Shown here: positions 9,955-21,550 of the stretch, one piece after another
How the letters are laid out: each line of letters starts with the position of its first letter
Position numbering within the stretch: position 1 is the first letter of the stretch
The notes under the pieces: model-generated
What the model saw: the letters and a program-made list of their open reading frames with translations, nothing else
What the model was told of the DNA's origin: nothing
The model's database searches: none
NCBI GenBank assembly: GCA_036927565.1
Contig: JAYESD010000005.1
Coordinates: forward strand, 84,236,301 to 84,300,300
Length of the DNA: 64,000 bases
From: Tuctoria greenei
Taxonomy: Eukaryota > Streptophyta > Magnoliopsida > Poales > Poaceae
Reading direction: 5' to 3'
Position numbers and translations under genes: made by a program

Positions 9955-10930
9955 ATCTTTATTGGCCTACAGCACTCCAGGATGTAGTCGAGCTGGTCAA
10001 GAAGTGTGAAGCGTGCCAGTTCCAAGCGAAGCAGATTCACACACTAGCGCAGTCACTGCAGATGATTCCTACCACATGGCCATCTGCTGTGTGGGGAATA
10101 GACATTTTGGGACCTTTCAAAAAAGCCGTCGAAGGGTACCGGTTCTTATATGTCGCCATTGACATGTTCACGAAGTGGTCGCAAGCTACTCCAGTTGTGA
10201 CTATCAACAATCAATCAGCCATCAAATTCCTAAAGTGCATTGTTTGCAGATTTGGAGTTCTAAATAGAGTCATCACTAACAACTGAACCCAGTTCACAAG
10301 TGCAGCATTCCAAGAGTACTGCAAAGACATTGGCATAACAGTTAGCTACGCATCAGTAGCTCATCTGGCAAGCAATGGCCAAGCATAGAGAGCAAATGCA
10401 GAAATACTCAAGTGACTCAAGACGCGCACTTATGAGCGCTTGAAGAAACATGACGCCAACTGGATAAAAGAGCTTCCATCTGCATTGTGGGCGAGTCAGA
10501 CAACACCCAACTGGGCAACAAGAGAGGCACCCTTATTCTTGGTGTACGGAGTTAAAGAAGTCCTTCCTCCAGAGGTCACCATGGCTTCTATCCAGGTTCG
10601 GACCTTTGACAAAGCCATGCAGGACCAGCTCCGGCGTGAAGACCTAGACCTCGTCGACGAGGCAAGGTGCCCAACAGCTGTCCGAAACGCGCGCTATTGC
10701 CAGGCACTCCAGTGCTATCACCAAAGGTATGTGCGCAACTGGCAGTTGGAAGAAGGCGATCTGGGCTGCGGCAAATACTTACTCAAGAGGGATGAACAAA
10801 CTTTCCCCCCGCTGGGAAGGTCCCTTTCGAGTCATCAAAGTTTTCTGCGCTGGATACGTCCGCTTGGCAATGAAAGATGGGATACCACTTCCCAACCCAT
10901 GGAACATTAGCACCTTCGTATGTTCTACAC
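9955..10930 (+). pseudogene. Gypsy integrase, broken
   Basis: The YWPT-like start, a CEACQFQAKQIH zinc-binding stretch and the catalytic core VWGIDILGPF...LYVAIDMFTKW are recognisable. Later blocks are LKTRTYERL, PSALWASQT, ELPPEVT-like text, WEGPFRV and PNPWNI. Integrase would join element cDNA to the chromosome. Of the D-D-E triad the first Asp remains (about 10100). The second is Asn in ITNN, followed by a stop (about 10284). The Glu position after NGQA is a stop (about 10387). A further frameshift lies near 10770. It is catalytically dead. Confidence 0.85.
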
Positions 10931-11009
10931 TTAGTTACACGGAGGTGAGTCTGTATTTGTATAAAATGTATTTCATAGAGTCTATGAATAGAGATGGGTT
11001 GGTCCTAGA

Positions 11010-11125
11010 TCAAAAGCACACTTAACTTGGTCTTGTACTTTAGGTGTGTCTTTACCTTCCCTTGGTGAGTACAAGATGAATAGCACACTTAACTTGGTCC
11101 TGTACTTTAAGTGTGTCCTTGTATC
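11010..11125 (+). repeat. Two ~40-bp direct repeats downstream of integrase
   Basis: GCACACTTAACTTGGTCTTG...TTTAGGTGTGTC near 11018 recurs near 11083 with few changes. Apart from this, 10931-11620 shows no recognisable coding or regulatory content. Confidence 0.6.
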
Positions 11126-11620
11126 CCTGTTATTCAAACTTATAATGAAATACATTTATGTACAAACAGACTCTACGTGCATTAATTTTGTGCACGCTCA
11201 TTATTTGTATCATCTTTTACCTTCTTGTCAATAGCAATGATGTGCAATCCACTTGAAATTTAGTCCTATAGATTCATGTGATATATAAGTTTTATTGGTA
11301 ATCTTCTATCAGATCATAGTATTGCTAGATGGCCTACTCGCTTGGAAACAAAAGCCAATGACAGGTTCGGAGTGCGCTACCAACTTAGCCTGGTTCAGCA
11401 TCCTAAGTATGCCACTCTACCTACTCTGGTGGGTCTCAGTAAGGCGGGTTCAGAAAGCATTCAGATCTAAGGAAGTTTAATCAATATATTTATGTTGTCA
11501 GAGTGAGTTTGTTAGGATCTAAAATTCAAAGAAGGGTAATAAGCCGCACATAAGCTATAGGCAAGAGGACGAATCTTAATGCTTTTTCTTGTCTCTCATG
11601 CGCCGGAAAAATGAATAATT

Positions 11621-12204
11621 GACGGCAATCTGCATGGCGATGGTGGATGTTGTCAAAGCGAACAAGCTCCGACAACCCCTAGGGGGCCAACCGTCAATGT
11701 TTTATGCGTTGACAGTGGGCGCCATTGAAGCAAAAAAACTCTGACAACCACCAGGTGGCCCGCCATTGACGTTTTATACGTTGACAGAGGGTGCCATCAA
11801 AATGAACAAGATCTAGCAACCCCTAGGGGGTCCGCCATTGACGTTTTGCGTGTTGACAGTGGGCGCCGTCGAAGCAAATAAGCTTCAACAACTCCCAGGG
11901 GGACCTCCGTCAATGTTTAACGTGTGGGCAGTGGGCATCGTTAAAGCGAACAAGCTCCGACAACCCCCAGGGGGGCCCGCCATTGATGTTTTACGCGTTG
12001 GTAGTGGGTGCTGTTGAAGCAAATAAGCTCCAACAACTCCCAGGGGGCCCGCTTTCAACGTTTAATGTGTGGACAGTGGGCACTGTCGAAGCAACTAAGC
12101 TCCGACAACCCCCAAGGGGCCCATTGTTGATGTTTTACGCGTTAATTGTGGGCACCGTCGAAGCGAACAAGCTTTGACAACTCCCAGGAGGCCCGCCATC
12201 GACG
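11621..12204 (+). repeat. 72-bp tandem array in the Tat 3' region, ~8 units
   Basis: Each unit has GTTGACAGTGGGCGCCATTG, a block AAGCAAACAAGCTCCGACAA, CCCCCAGGGGGCCCGCC and GTCAATGTTTTACGC. Six consecutive units keep a 72-73-bp spacing and the outer ones are more degenerate. CCCCCAGGGGGCC is self-complementary. Arrays between pol and the 3' LTR are typical of Tat-lineage elements. From 12205 to 12516 I see nothing recognisable. Confidence 0.8.
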
Positions 12205-12516
12205 TAATAAAGGATCCTTGGAGATTTCGGAAGCAAGACTCAGACCTCGGAGCTATCATGTTGGTTAGGAGTTCAGAGCAATCAAGTTTTCAAGAAATTG
12301 TCAAATTCCTTATGTTAGATGTCCTCAATCAATTGAACACATCTACTAGGGGGTCAACAAGATAAAGGGCAATGTATTGAAGAGAAACATGGAGTTCGAA
12401 AGGATATCGTTCATTCAAAATTGGAGATTTACAAGGTGAAGGTACAAAAGGAAAGATCATAGCTACTGGAGTCCCTCATGAAGTATGAAGCAACCTTATG
12501 GGCAGCTTCTTGGACG

Positions 12517-14502
12517 CTAGCCTTGGCAGCTTCCTCCTCCTTGGCGATGGGTCCTTCGACCATCAGAGCTAGAGACATTGAGGGGGTCTCGACTTTGAAA
12601 GCACGTCAACACATAATCTGTGACGTTCCTAGCCAGATACTTCCCTTCAGTCTCGATTTGGTTGATTACCACATCTTCCAGAGCATCCATCTTAGAGCCG
12701 GCGGAGTTAAGCGCCACCAATGCTTTGTCCATCTTTAGCTCTAGATCAACCGATCGGATTGGACTAAATCCCAAAGGTACCAGAGCTTCATTTGCTCGCC
12801 CTAGGAAGTCCCACACTTGTTGGGAATCGATTGCTCTTGCGCTCCAGAGCTCCTCAAGCGACCTCCTTGCAGAAGAGAGCTCCGCAAAACCTTCCTTCGA
12901 GAAACACTCGACCTCTTTTGCGTGCTGTTGGATCCGTTCAGCCAGCAACTTCTCTTGGTCAGCGATCTGCTTGTTTCGGAGGTGTATGCAACCTCTCCTT
13001 TCTGCGATGTCCTTCACCTTCACCTTATCCTCCCTGGCAGATACAGCATTTTCTCTTTTGTTGACTCCTTTCCCTACCAGCCACACTTGGTGCTTCTCTT
13101 GTTCGCACCAGAACTTCAATTTTTCCACGCGGTCAGCCAAGTCCTGCTTGCCGCTTGCCAGCTTCTGAGAGAGTTCATCCTCCCTCTTTTGGATCTCATC
13201 CTCTTTTTCTTGGATTTCATCCTCCCTATTATCAAGCTCATCCCGACACTTAAGGTGTTGTTCCCTCAAAGCTTTGAGGCTCTCCGAGCGACTGTCAGCC
13301 ACTTCGTTGGCCCTTCTAGTGCGCTCGTAGGTCTCCCGGGTCTTCTCATCGAGGGCCTTTATGGCAGCCTCTCTTTTCATTCAGCATGTTGTTCAAACGT
13401 GTCTGTCGGGCCTTCTCTGTTGCCACCCACTCCTTCTGTTCTGCAAGCTGGGACTGTGTTAGCTTCGTCTTGAAGTACAGTTGTTGGAGCCAACGCATCA
13501 GGGTGTCGCACTATTCTTTAAGGGACATACGCTCATAGTCAAAGGTGAGTTGGACCTGACGGAGGCTTGAGCATGCATTATTGATTGATAACGCTAGAGG
13601 GATTGGCTCTAGGCCCGCTCGAGATTTGTCCTATGGTTCCTCTGGGCCTTCCGGAACAGTCGTTAGAGACCATGGCATGAGCATGAAATCCAACAGCTCG
13701 ATGTCGGCGGGGCTGATCTCCGAAGTTCATCTACCTACGGTGCAGAAGAAAGGTCCCACAACCAGATCTTCAGCCATCGGCGCAGTCGAGGAAGGTCCCG
13801 CAGCCAGATCTTCAGCTGATGGCATCGTCATCTCTGGAGCTGGCGTTAGAGCTTCAACCGTAGCCTTCGAAGACTCGGACATTGGCGTCCGGTGCAGGCT
13901 CCGGAGCAGTTGAAACTTGCTTTGGTGCAACCGCGGTTTCTTCTTTGACCGCTAGTACCGAGGTCATCACAGTGCTAGTAGGCGCCAGAGCTGCGGGGTT
14001 GGCTGCCTCAACCATCGGAGGGGACGTTTCAATAGTAGTGGCTCCAGATGGTCCGCCCTCTAGGGCTAAGGCACTGGCAGGTGCTGGTGCAGAAGCTCCC
14101 CTCGACACTCTAGAAACAGAGGAACAGAGAGTTCAAGGGAAAGCAAAAAGCAAAAGCAAGACTCAAATCCAAGTGTCGATTGTTACCTGTGGATACTGCT
14201 GCTCCAGTCAGCACGGAACTTCTTCCTTGGACGTCTAGAGTCAGAACCCACCGATGTCGATGTGGTAGATGCTCCGGGCTCCATCCGAGGGGTTGAGGTA
14301 GCCATCGCCGCTGCCTCAGCTAGAACCTCCATCATCGGGGAATTTACTCCAGACCCAGCGCCTATCGCTAGCACCAAGACTGGAGTAGACTTATCGGACC
14401 TAGCACCACGACTATAGTCACACTCTCTGAAGTTACCTCGTCAATGACAAGGGGGCCCAAGTCCACTTTTTTAAAAAGTGGCACCAGGTGAACTGTTGTC
14501 AT
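12517..14502 (-). pseudogene. Antisense gene of Tat-lineage element (coiled-coil protein), broken
   Basis: The minus-strand gene lies between pol and the 3' LTR. From the ATG at 14502 (MTTVHLVPLFKK) it runs through a Ser/Ala-rich part ending RRPRKKFRADWSS, a predicted intron (14110-14186), and an Ala/Pro-rich stretch (SRGASAPAPAS). A long charged coiled coil follows (13560-12600) with heptad-like EEDEIQKREDE repeats. The last 287 codons (13380-12517) are open. Breaks: a frameshift near 14390, at least one near 13730-13850, a stop near 13525 and a frameshift near 13375. Function of such antisense ORFs is unknown; a nuclear protein is suggested only by the basic RRPRKK. Confidence 0.65.
14110..14186 (-). 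other. Predicted intron of the antisense gene
   Basis: On the minus strand, CACAG/GTAACA marks the donor and TCTGTTTCTAG/A the acceptor, with a pyrimidine-rich tract before the acceptor. Splicing joins SSSIH to VSRGAS through one Arg codon and keeps the frame open, which supports a real 77-bp intron. Confidence 0.6.
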
Positions 14503-14756
14503 GATGGGAAGTTGAAAGCTCGAGGGCGGCGACCTAACAAGGCTACAAAGATTACGCTGGGAACTGATACGGATATCATATTGGGAACCGATGTCCTTCA
14601 ATTTCGTGAGATTTGCACGTCATGCGTCTCACCTTCCAAATCAAGAAAGACCGTGTGTCCTGAGATGAAAGGCGAAGCAGCAGTGCGGGAGAGATAATGG
14701 CCCCACCTCCGGCATCAAAACCTCACAACCTCACCAGAGATGGGCCTGGGGGCCAC

Positions 14757-15512
14757 TGTCGATACCCTGTATACCAGGTATCCCTTCGTACCAGAAGAAG
14801 ATGCACCGAGTTCCACCTTCCAGTATCGTGGACTTCCGGAGGCAATACGTGTCCCGCAATGCCAGACCTGCCTCCCTCCTTAGAGTGACTCTGGTGCTGC
14901 CATGTGTCCAGTAGCTCCGGACCTGCCTCCCCACAGAGGGAAGCTCCAGAGCTGCCACGTGTCTAGTAGCTTCGGACCTGCCTCTCTACAGAGGGAAGCT
15001 CCAGAGCCGTCACATGTCACACCCCCGGACCTAAGTCTGCAATGGGAAGACAGCGGGATCTCCAACGGCGCGGACATTCAAGGGCTATCAATTGGCCATT
15101 ACAAGACCTGGTTAACACGAGGACTATCAAGACCGGTAACACTGCTATTAAGGCATGTTATCACAATATTAACCATCCTTAACACCATAGATCGTGTATA
15201 GGGCAGTTTATTACAGCCAGGGCCACATGTCGAGCCACATCACACACTGTAACAGTCAGTCCTTGACATATAAAAAGGATGCACTGCATGGTAGAATCTA
15301 GGCTCATCTAAGCTCATACACACTCAAGCTATACTCATACAATCGATGCACATCCTGTAGAGTAGGGTATTACGCTCAGGCAGCCCGAACAATGTAAAAT
15401 CTTCTGTGTTCACCCTTTTTCTTGATCTTGATTAGCGCCCCATTCGAATACTTACCTCCGTGGACTATTTCTTAGTAGTACCGGGGGAAGTGTCTTAGTT
15501 AGCACTTCGACA
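14757..15512 (+). mobile_element. 3' LTR of Tat-lineage element A
   Basis: A 756-bp LTR starts TGTCGATACCCTGTATACC after the purine/G-rich GGGCCTGGGGGCCAC and ends AGCACTTCGACA. It contains three ~55-bp units, a TATAAAA box at 15269-15275 and the CCGGGGGAAGTGTCTTAG end block shared with the other copies. Confidence 0.88.
15269..15275 (+). promoter_or_regulatory. TATA box of the Tat 3' LTR
   Basis: TATAAAA in GACATATAAAAAGGATGCAC, at the same place as in the sister LTRs. Confidence 0.6.
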
Positions 15513-15671
15513 AAAATCGTATCTTCTATAAATCATTTAGATTATATGAAATTTGATTTCCCATGTGACCTGAATGGTTTGTGGAAAAAATTATTTTGTA
15601 GTTCGTTGTGTTTTGATTATTATTCTTTTCATGTAATTGACAAATATGATAACAACAGAAACAACATGGTG

Positions 15672-15719
<48 letters not shown>

Positions 15720-16041
15720 GGATCATATAATGACTTGCATTCATGCTGACCATTCTATATCTAGTTTCTCTACCATTAATTACATGTTTTAGGTCAATTT
15801 GAAAGAAAAAAGAGCATATCTTGTTTCCATGTACTTTATTGTTGATCACTAATCACAATGCAAAATCGAGGACGGCTTGCTGCAAAGAGGGGATAATGAT
15901 GAGAACATCAACTACTCAGATATGACCATATTATATACTTTTAACCAAAGGTGAATCAATTCTATATTTTGATTACCCTTGATACATATGATGCATTGAT
16001 GGTGCACCATAAAGTATGTTCATTTTCATTTTTAGAGCTAC
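15513..16041. other. AT-rich stretch without recognised features
   Basis: Apart from the (AT)n run, nothing coding or regulatory is recognised. It lies between the Tat LTR and the Tourist-like MITE. Confidence 0.5.
15674..15717. repeat. (AT)n microsatellite
   Basis: About 22 uninterrupted AT units. Apparent Ile/Tyr repeat peptides on both strands are artefacts of this run. Confidence 0.95.
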
Positions 16042-16044
16042 TTA

Positions 16045-16246
16045 GGCCCTGTTTGGCACAGCTGGAACTTGTTACAAAAGCAGCTTGTTTGAAAAGCTGA
16101 TGGAAAGCAGCTTCTACTTATGTCCTACTTTTAGTTCATTCTGAGAAGCAGCTGAACTAATAAGTTGTTACAAAAGGTTCCTGTTTGGCACACCCTCACC
16201 TTATATTTTTGAAGAAGCTGCAGCAGAAGCTGTGCAAAACAGGGCC
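16045..16246. mobile_element. Tourist-type MITE (PIF/Harbinger-like)
   Basis: A 202-bp element starts GGCCCTGTTTGGCACAGCT and ends AGCTGTGCAAAACAGGGCC, flanked on both sides by TTA (16042-16044 and 16247-16249). GGCCCTGTTTGG ends with a TWA duplication are characteristic of grass Tourist MITEs. Non-autonomous. Confidence 0.85.
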
Positions 16247-16289
16247 TTACAGGGATCAAGCAAGATGTTGAATGCACATGGAAGGCACA

Positions 16290-16762
16290 AAGGATAAAAC
16301 AAGTTTACTGGGGACCTTTCAAAGCCTTAAAGAAAATTGTTGAGGATGCATATAAGCTAGATTTGCCTGCATATTTTGGGATTAGCCAACATTTAATGTT
16401 ACATATTTGAAGCTATATTTGGGAGAAGAGGACGACTCAAATACAAGAAGGGGAGGATGATGAGACATCACTCTTACATATATACCACAACACTCCAATA
16501 CTAGACATGCAAGGTCCAATTATTAGGGCTCGAGCACGACAATTGAATTTATAGGTATGCTCGTTCCTGAGTACTTCTTTATATGTGAATTTTGAGAGTA
16601 GATTGGTATCTAATGAATTAATTATTATTAGGAACCATGGACAGGACCAAGAGATACTTGTAGAGGGGTTTGGGGCCGGGCGTGGAGGACCAGCAAAGAC
16701 ATCAACTTCAAGTTGGAGGTGGAACCCAATTTGAGCTCGAGTCCAACTCGAATTCTAGGAGC
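16290..16762 (+). pseudogene. C-terminal pol remnant of Del-like Gypsy element
   Basis: The reading GPFKALKKIVEDAYKLDLPA matches the end of the Gypsy integrase C-terminal domain. It is followed by TTQIQEGEDDE and GPIIRARARQLNL, a tail frequent in grass Gypsy polyproteins of the Del-like group. After an intervening gap, QLQVGGGTQFELESNSNS-type text is readable near 16710. Stops interrupt it near 16400. It lies directly upstream of an LTR, as a pol end should. Confidence 0.75.
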
Positions 16763-17438
16763 ATGTCTCCTTAAAACCAACACCTAGGATACATACATAA
16801 TATGTCTTGAATGTTCTACATATGTACGAAAATATGAGAAAATAAACTTTCTAATGGAACTGGTCTAACATCAAGATTCCTTCATAACTGGAATCATCAA
16901 AACAAAATCAACTTCAAAATCTGTCAGGATGCTTAACCATATTTTGGGCTCAATGGGTTGTGTATCAAGTTGAGTCCACTAGGGATGCAACCTAGGGTTT
17001 GAACACGACCACATCACCCATTGGGTCATCCTTACCCCTATATATAGTTCATGGCAACCACCACAAACAGTTGGGTTTTGTTTATATGCAAGTTTAGTTG
17101 TTGCTACTTTCTTGTAGACACGTGTGTCGACAAGAACTTTCATTCTACTTACTCAGAACCCTACCATATTTTTCCTTGTGTTTGAATCCTTATGTTTTAT
17201 CTCACAATTTAGTGCTTGTTCTACTTGTTCTTTCTGGTATTTCGATTGCTTGTAGGACAAATACCCTTGTGGCTGGGTTATCACGCACCGCAAGATCATG
17301 ATGTTTCCTTTCAGTTGGTGTAGCATTTGCTAAGGTGCAACATCCTTGGATGGTTGTTGTCTGGCCGTGAAGGTCTTCTCCATCCACTAATCAAGTTTTT
17401 GTCTCCAGCAAAAGATTAGACCATCCCACCCCCTATGA
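16763..17438 (+). mobile_element. LTR of the Del-like Gypsy element (approximate bounds)
   Basis: This stretch lies between the pol tail and a PBS-like site at 17442. It has a TATATATA box at 17039-17046 and no coding content. The start TGTCTCCTTAAAACC is the best TG candidate; the exact 3' end before the PBS is not clear. It has pol on its left and a PBS, leader and gag on its right, so it serves both sides. Confidence 0.55.
17039..17046 (+). promoter_or_regulatory. TATA box of the Del-like LTR
   Basis: TATATATA in CCCCTATATATAGTTCATGG, about 400 bp before the PBS. Confidence 0.5.
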
Positions 17439-17441
17439 AGT

Positions 17442-17454
17442 TGGTACTCAAAGC
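17442..17454 (+). promoter_or_regulatory. Primer binding site, Del-like Gypsy
   Basis: TGGTACTCAAAGC resembles the initiator-Met tRNA site TGGTATCAGAGC with a few changes. It is followed by AAGGTTGATCGGTGAGAG, a leader text typical of this Gypsy group. Confidence 0.7.
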
Positions 17455-17631
17455 AAGGTTGATCGGTGAGAGACTTCCTTTTCTTCATTGTTATTTTTTT
17501 CTATAGTCTATAAAAGCCAAAGAAATAGTAGATTAGTTTCCATAATCCCATTAATACTTTGAGACTTTCTATACTAGTACTTCTTAGTTAGGGCTTCTTG
17601 AGTTTTCAATTGCATCAGTTGTGTTGAGTTG

Positions 17632-20600
17632 TGTGAAGATCGGGGTCCCGACATTCCAGAAATCGCATTGGGTGGTGCCATGCGATGCAGCACCCAACAG
17701 CACATACAAAAATAATACGTAAAACATATAAAATCCTTATTTCATGAGATATTCGAGTTTACAAAATAATGTACAAAAGGAGTATATAAGCAGCAGAAGA
17801 TACATAATACACTTACTCGAACCTAGGTACTTCACATGTGAGAGTATTCAGCCCGGAATACCTCACGCTAGCAACACGAAGCAAAACAGTGGATCGTAGG
17901 GTTTCTGCTCGGCAATACAAGCCGAGAGGGATGATGCCGCACTACGGAACCGTCATATGCGACATTACATGGAAAAACATTAATCCACAAATTGTGATCT
18001 TAATGCTTAGGAAGACTTAAGTGTCTCACCTAAACATGCAACTCTACGTGCTGGAAACTCTAGTACATAGGCAGCTGAATTTGCATAAAAGAAACTCGCC
18101 TAAAATATGTCCTTCATTTTCAGATTTTCGCAGCAATTTAAAGTTTCATAAGAGGTAAATTTAGTTAGCAATATGGCTGGAGCATACAAGTAGTAAAACA
18201 TTGATTAAGCATAAAGCAAAATTTGTACAATTCAATTACTCTTATTTTACTACGTCACAACTCAGCGAATAAGTATGCTCAGTCCATAACCGCGAGCGAT
18301 GGTGATTGCAATCAATAACAACCCGGAATGCATGACACATACTCCCACAAGGAAGCCACGTCGATGCGCTTCACTCTACGCCATATGCAGCCACTTTTCA
18401 CAAGAGGCCATAATATGGAATCGACTCTCGATCCCGAGCAAAAGGTCCTCTACACGGACACGTCGAAGTTGCCCGCTAGAAGATTTATACCTTTATGCCT
18501 TCGCATCTCCATTCAAGGATAGCGCAGATGTTTCCACACATGGTCTACGAGTTACATCAGTTTCCTTGGTCCCATATACCATTATGCATAGTACAACTCA
18601 AACTTGCCCAACAGGACCGTACACTGATTGGTCCTCAATCAACACAGGCAGGACTACACATCCTACCCTGCTGTCCGGTCTCATGTACATTTCCATAAGT
18701 CATTCTCTACCATAAACCAATCCGGTGTGAGGTGAAACCTATCTCGCGAGTATATTCCAACTACTTGGCTTCTACAGGATTTCTATACAACATTTAGCAT
18801 AGCAGCAGCTACACAAGGACCTAACAGCTATCCAAATACACCATGGGGTGTTCTGGTCATGCAAGTGGAGTATCAAAATCATCTAGACTTAATGCACAAT
18901 TCATTTCCAAGACGTAATACAAAGCAAAAGTTGTAAAAGCTATTAAATGTAAACCGGGGCTTGCCTTGCTCAACGATTAGTCAAAGTCAGTGAGAGTGTA
19001 TATGTGATCATCTGCTGGTCCGTCAAGAAGAAATCCCTCTGCAAAGTCCTTCATCGTCACGAGCACTATAGATATGAAATGCACAAATGAGAAACTGAAA
19101 CTTAGTAATGAACAAATACTTTATGAGTTATAAGAGCATTCTAACATGCTAAGAAAAACTACAGAGGGGTCTCTACTGGAACTCAAATCTGGTTGAAGCG
19201 ATAATTGCAAACAGATAACTTAGAGAATGACCTTATGATCTTCAATATGAATATTCATGTGAGGGGACATTACTAATGACAGAATCTGATGAAGATAACA
19301 CAGACTGGAACTAGGACTTTTGTAGTGGTCTTCAGAGGTGCTAAGGAGAGTACTAGAAAAATTCCCTAAGTTTTTTCTTTCTCTGAATTTACAGAGAAAA
19401 ACTGGAGTTTTGTCATATAGGAAATTGTGTTTTCCATGTAGTGTTCGCCAAATGGAGTCCAGAAAATTTTGTTTCACATTTTCTAAGCTTCCTAGAGGGA
19501 GATATGAATTTTACAAGTTGGGAATATTTCCTGAAAAAGTTTCTGTTGTTTTTACAATTTTCATGGACATATGGAAAAGCAACACAGTTTGACTGACCAA
19601 AAATAGTCCAATGAATATGAAATTTTGACTGAAGATAAATAGATATACTGAGGACTTTCCGGCCAAAATTGGGAATTTTCCATTTAGGGGATCTCCTGGA
19701 ATTAATTCCCAAAATTCTGATTTCAAGGGATTTGGAGAAAATAATAGGGATTTTCATACTAATCCAATTACAGCATTCCAATGTACTGGTTAAATGGAAT
19801 CCAAAAAATTTGTTTCATAATTTTTGGACACTACTACTAGGAGATATGGATTTTCAAACTTTGGGCAAAGTCTGGAAATTTAAAAGGAAAAAGGAAAAGT
19901 TTAAGAGCCTGCCCGTGGGGCCCATAGCTGACTCAGCCACTCAGCCCACGACATTACTGGGGCCACAGGGCTCGGGGTGCCTGATCACAAATGATCGCGA
20001 GGCCATAGTAGATACACGTATGGGCAATGTTTCATTGACAGGAGGGCTCGCACTGTCATCTCCTTCCTCTCGCCACATCTCCACGGGCGGCCGGCCGCTA
20101 GCGGCACCCGCCGGTCCCCAAGCTGGACAGCACCAATAGGCAGAGGGAAATAGGGCATCCAGACCCTCGGTCCATGGCCATCACGCCAGGCAACCTCGCA
20201 CGCAGCGAGATGGCCGGAATCCGGCTAGCGACGGCAAGATGGCGGCGAGCTTCATCGGCCATGGAGGAAAACGCGCCGAGGGAATCAAACGAGCTCGGAT
20301 TTAGACCCTACGACATCCTGGGATCAAGGGGAGGACGGGGATGGACAGAAAATTGGTTGAAATAGCTTGTAGCCCCAAGTTCGACGACAAACAGGGGATT
20401 CTTCCATGGAGGCTAGGAAAACCGGCCTATCTCAACCGTCTCTCGATGATTCACCTCGGTTGTTTTTTTGAGGAGCTGCACTCGGAAGCATATAATATAA
20501 CTTGTAACTTAATTAAAGGATTGTTACATGTAGAAACAGAATTGGGACGATGACCTAACACGAAACCTACGAGATCATCGAGAAAACTGGAAATAAGCTG

Positions 20601-21550
20601 CGGATAAAGGTGGAAAGGAAGAACGGATGCACCGTCATCAATCTTGTGTGCAGGTGCACCTTTTTTCTTTTGAAGGCTGCGCGAGAAGGCGGCTGTAGCG
20701 GCTAGTAGACGGTGAGGCAGAAGAGTTGGTGTTCGGCGCCAGAACGGCGACGGCCAGCACGCTTTGAAATACCGAGAAACCAGGTAAGGAAATGGTGAAA
20801 CAAAGGGTGGAGAAGATGAATAAGGTTCTTGCCCTACTATTTGTTTCTGGCACGAGGTTGAGGCATGATTTCAATGGCTGGCTCGCGGGAGGAACAGAGA
20901 ACAAGCCCTGGTTTTGTTTTCTCACCGTGAGAGCAAACAGAGAGATGAAGGTTGGAGGAGCAAAGGGTTGAATAATCAGCTGAGTAAGGATAAGGAGAGG
21001 GCCATTCGGTTCCTTCACTCGATGGCCAAGCCATGTACTGGCTTCCACGGTGTAGAAGCGCGGGAGAGACTGAGACCAGAGGTGGTTCCTCTGTTTCACT
21101 CACTGGACAGTGGGTCCCACATAGTCCATACTCATCCTCTTCTTTGGTAACTTAATTCCCTAATCAGATTGTGTCCAAAATTCAGATCTTTTCTGGTAGC
21201 TCAATTTAAATATGCAGAACCCAAATCTGAATTCAAAATCCCTATTTGACAAGTTTCAGTTTAACTCAAATTTGAATTTGAATTCAATGCCCCTATTGAA
21301 TTAAATAGTAAGCATACTTCACAAATTATGAAAATCGACAGAGATACTTTTTTAATTATGAAAAAATTATTGGGCAACTCAATTTTGTATTTTGCCAACC
21401 TTTGAGCAAGAGCTATATTTGAATTTTTAAATCTCTCATTTAGGTTTTGAGTTAATTTGATTTTTCCTGTGTCATTTTTGATTTGTTCTCCTCATGCTTA
21501 TTTTTATTTCTCCTAACTGAACTTTACACTTTGAAATTTGGGCTTTTACA
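17632..21550. mobile_element. 3.9-kb LTR-type insertion (probable solo LTR), TSD AGTTG
   Basis: It starts TGTGAAGATCGGGGTCCCGACA and ends GGGCTTTTACA, so it has TG...CA ends. AGTTG flanks it at 17627-17631 and 21551-21555. Its left and right parts match the shell at 27925-52270 (TGTGAGGATCAAGG... and ...GTAGGCTTTTACA), including the shared AAACCGGGGCTTGCCTT near 18952 and 41070. Several ORF-like stretches occur (18299-18715, 19413-19781, 20174-20365, 20638-21103) but none carries a recognised domain. No PBS, gag or pol is seen, so a solo LTR of a long-LTR Gypsy element is the simplest reading. Confidence 0.75.

Larger units (their letters stand above)
9955..15512 (+). mobile_element. Tat/RIRE2-like Gypsy element A, 5'-truncated, plus strand
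   Basis: The element begins abruptly in integrase, directly against the outer end of the minus-strand LTR. It then has the integrase C-terminus, a spacer, a 72-bp tandem array, an antisense gene and the 3' LTR. An extra, often antisense, ORF between pol and the 3' LTR is known from Tat-lineage elements such as Grande and RIRE2. LTR, gag, protease, RT and RNase H upstream of integrase are absent. Confidence 0.8.

Noticed and set aside
11621..12204. Second CRISPR-like or satellite array
   Set aside because: Head-to-tail 72-bp units without unique spacers, located inside a Tat-type retrotransposon.
12620..13473. Plus-strand ORFs of 182 and 218 residues
   Set aside because: Antisense shadows of the coiled-coil reading on the minus strand, which has the coherent heptad pattern.
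15526..15849. Membrane-like Ile/Tyr repeat peptides
   Set aside because: Translation of the (AT)n microsatellite on both strands.
18299..18715. Possible host protein of 138 residues
   Set aside because: Lies inside the TSD-flanked long LTR, overlaps other frames, and has homologous but non-open sequence at 40440-40900.
20174..21103. Overlapping ORFs on both strands in a GC-rich block
   Set aside because: Within the same LTR; no domain, codon pattern or conserved frame; compositional effect.
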